In this document: piece after piece, positions 62,301 through 64,000 of the stretch
Layout: the number at the start of each line of letters is the position of its first letter
Numbering within the stretch: position 1 is the stretch's first letter
NCBI GenBank assembly: GCA_018894105.1
Contig: CM032122.1
Location: forward strand, 35,619,404 to 35,683,403
Source: Jacaranda mimosifolia
Taxonomy: Eukaryota > Streptophyta > Magnoliopsida > Lamiales > Bignoniaceae
Length of the DNA: 64,000 bases
Reading direction: 5' to 3'
Translations under genes and position numbers: made by a program
Notes under the pieces: model-generated
Told to the model about the DNA's origin: nothing
Seen by the model: the letters and a program-made list of their open reading frames with translations, nothing else
The model's database searches: none

Positions 62301-63753
62301 TAAAACCTGGGAACTCACTACTCTTCCTGCTGGAAAGAATGCTATTGGATCAAGGTGGGTCTACAAAGTTAAACTTAAACCAGATGGCACGGTTGACAAA
62401 TATAAAGCTAGGTTGGTAGCTAAGGGCTACAACCAAGTTGCTGGCGTAGATTATTCTGAAAGTTTTTCCCCTGTTACTAAGCTGGTCACTATTAGAATGC
62501 TCTTTGCCTTAGCCGCTGCTAAACATTGGGGTGTTCACCAGCTAGATATCAACAATGCTTTTCTACATGGTTCTATTGATGAAGAGGTATATATGTTACC
62601 ACCTGAAGGATATGAAAAGGCTCAGTCAGGTCAAGTTTGCAAGCTGTTGAGATCTTTATATGGTTTAAAGCAAGCTTCCAGGCAATGGAACATAGAGCTG
62701 ACTGCTCAGTTGCAACATTATGGCTTTCAACAGTCTACCTATGATCATTGCTTGTTTACCAAAGGTTCGGGTGACTCCTTTATGGCCCTTGTAGTCTATG
62801 TGGATGATGTACTAATTACAGGTAACAATGAAAAGGACATCATTGCTGTAAAGTCTTTCTTGCACTCCAAATTCACCATCAAAGATCTTGGTTATGCCAA
62901 GTACTTCCTTGGCATTGAGGTTGCTAGATCAGCTAGTGGAATCTACCTTAATCAGAGAAAATACACCCTAGACATTCTCCAAGACAGTGGGTTCCTAACA
63001 TCTAAACCAGTTTCAGTTCCTCTCCCAAAGGGTATGAAACTTGCTGCCAGTGGCACTCCATATTCAGACCCTGGACAGTACAGACGATTAGTAGGAAGAC
63101 TTCTTTACCTCAATCTCACCAGACCAGACATCACCTATAGTGTTCAGCAGCTGAGCCAGTTCATTAACGCTCCTACCACTGATCATTGGAAGGCTGTTGT
63201 CCATCTGTTACGCTACTTAAAGGGTAGTCCTTCTAAAGGTCTATATTTTCCTGCACAAAACTCCCTGCAACTTCAAGCATACTGCGACGCTGATTGGGCA
63301 TCATGCACTGACACCAGGAAATCTCTCACAGGCTATTGTGTGTTCCTAGGGAATTCCTTAATCTCTTGGAAAACAAAGAAACAATGCACTGTTTCAAGAT
63401 CCACTGCAGAAGCTGAATACAGGAGCATGGCTTCTGCAGTATGTGAGCTACAATGGATTTCTTATCTGCTCAAGAATTTTCAGGTCCCTACATTTCTCCC
63501 GATCCCATTGCTGTGTGACAATCAAGCAGCCATACACATCACCGAAAACCCCATTTTTCATGAACGCACAAAACACCTTGACATAGATTGTCACCTCGTG
63601 CGTGACCAGTTCAAGAGAGGCTTCATCATTCCCAGACATGTTCCCACCACTCTCCAACTCGCTGACATATTTACAAAGGCACTGTCTTCAGCTGATTTTC
63701 ATTCAATCTTGTCCAAGTTGGACCTCCGAGATGTCCATCAAGGTCCAACTTGA
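59362..63753 (+). pseudogene. Copia gag-pol polyprotein frame with two internal stops
   Basis: One frame of 1464 codons runs from ATG at 59362 to TGA at 63753, broken by TAG at 59770-59772 and TAA at 60139-60141, both in gag; there is no frameshift. The gag zinc knuckle CX2CX4HX4C is at 60163-60204. From 60289 the frame is open for 1154 codons: protease DTGA (60517-60528), GAG-pre-integrase HHCC region (LWHNRLGH...), integrase catalytic D at 61144, D at 61333 and E at 61441 (35 residues between the last two, the DD35E spacing), reverse transcriptase with YVDD (62797-62808), and RNase H with YCDADWA. All visible pol catalytic residues are intact. Each gag stop differs by one transition from a glutamine codon. 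Loss of gag by recent mutation is the simplest reading; read-through is less likely. Confidence 0.93.
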
Positions 63754-63761
63754 GGGGGGGA
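63752..63761 (+). promoter_or_regulatory. Polypurine tract
   Basis: GAGGGGGGGA immediately precedes the 3' LTR, where second-strand DNA synthesis of LTR elements is primed. Confidence 0.85.
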
Positions 63762-63982
63762 TGTTAAACTGTAAATAGTGTACATATTGTTTGTAGTTAG
63801 TTAGTTAGTTAGATTGTTAACCAGTCAGTTTAACTAACCCCAGTTAGTTTTGACCCCTAGTCAACTAACCTACTCATGTATATATGGACACTTCTGTTAA
63901 TCATTTTTTCAATTGAATGAATTCTTTTTCCAGAAACCTAAAATCTCTCTCCTTCTTCAATGGAGTTACTCTATTTTGAACA
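63762..63982 (+). repeat. 3' LTR of the copia element
   Basis: 221 bases identical to the 5' LTR except A for G at 63973. It is followed directly by the second CCCAT. Confidence 0.97.
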
Positions 63983-64000
63983 CCCATACCTCTTCAAGCG

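Larger units (their letters stand above)
59031..63982 (+). mobile_element. Complete Ty1/copia LTR retrotransposon, 4952 bp, recent insertion
   Basis: Two 221-bp LTRs (TG...CA) differ at a single site (G at 59242, A at 63973). The element is flanked by a perfect 5-bp duplication CCCAT (59026-59030 and 63983-63987). The 5' LTR is followed at once by TGGTATCGGAGC, a primer-binding site for initiator tRNA-Met, and the 3' LTR is preceded by GAGGGGGGGA. The gene order gag, protease, integrase, reverse transcriptase, RNase H defines Ty1/copia. The short LTRs and ~5-kb size fit the Ale/Retrofit group, which is inference. Structure and near-identical LTRs indicate a young copy, but the gag region carries two stops. 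Confidence 0.97.

Noticed and set aside
1..64000. CRISPR arrays, tRNA or rRNA genes, bacterial operons, organelle DNA insertions
   Set aside because: None of the needed signatures was seen. Box A/B motifs found are in SINEs with A-tails, not in cloverleaf-forming tRNA genes. Organelle insertions were not searched exhaustively.

Overview
This is a nuclear segment of a flowering-plant genome. It is AT-rich, its genes are intron-bearing with plant-type splice sites, and it carries plant-specific families (AGC VIII kinases, full-size ABCG/PDR transporter, DREB1/CBF factor) and plant transposons. The proteins look eudicot, and the PDR protein most recalls asterid NtPDR1-type transporters. The species cannot be fixed from sequence alone.

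Layout. 1-1764: first exon, on the minus strand, of a PINOID2-like AGC VIII kinase whose second exon is not in the window. 1765-13750: gene-free DNA with tandem repeats, degenerate SINE-like sequences and a 3.0-kb solo LTR of Gypsy type (6265-9265). 13750-19132 (+): KIPK-like AGC VIII kinase, with a 5'-UTR intron and a hydrophobic upstream ORF. 20342-24800 (-): neutral/alkaline invertase, probably plastid-targeted, six coding exons. 25029-26032: hAT-like non-autonomous transposon. 27113-32812 (-): class I histone deacetylase of the HDA9 type, 14 coding exons. 34300-36600 (-): a 67-residue cytochrome c oxidase subunit VIIa-like protein with site II motifs in its promoter. 36700-41800: gene-poor, with another hAT-like MITE, a 138-bp tandem duplication and a perfect hairpin. 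42165-48857 (+): full-size ABCG/PDR transporter, 20 exons, including one GC-AG intron. 51370-52187 (+): RAB6-interacting golgin-like (DUF662) coiled-coil protein. 52200-57400: repeats, a SINE with near-perfect target-site duplications and a small TRIM-like LTR element. 57453-58241 (+): intronless DREB1/CBF-like transcription factor. 59031-63982 (+): complete, young Ty1/copia retrotransposon with 221-bp LTRs differing at one base, a 5-bp target duplication and two in-frame stops in gag.

The genes form no pathway or cluster. They are single-copy housekeeping and regulatory genes (auxin-transport-type kinases, sucrose cleavage, chromatin, respiration, export, Golgi traffic, stress transcription) with transposons between them. 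I read the exon joins base by base, and the reading frames close across every intron in all five multi-exon genes that lie complete in the window. I found no CRISPR array, tRNA or rRNA gene, and no convincing new biological system. The most informative oddities are the recent copia insertion into an open reading frame, the SINE and TRIM elements, the solo LTR with a duplicated 3' end, the KIPK upstream ORF and the GC-AG intron.
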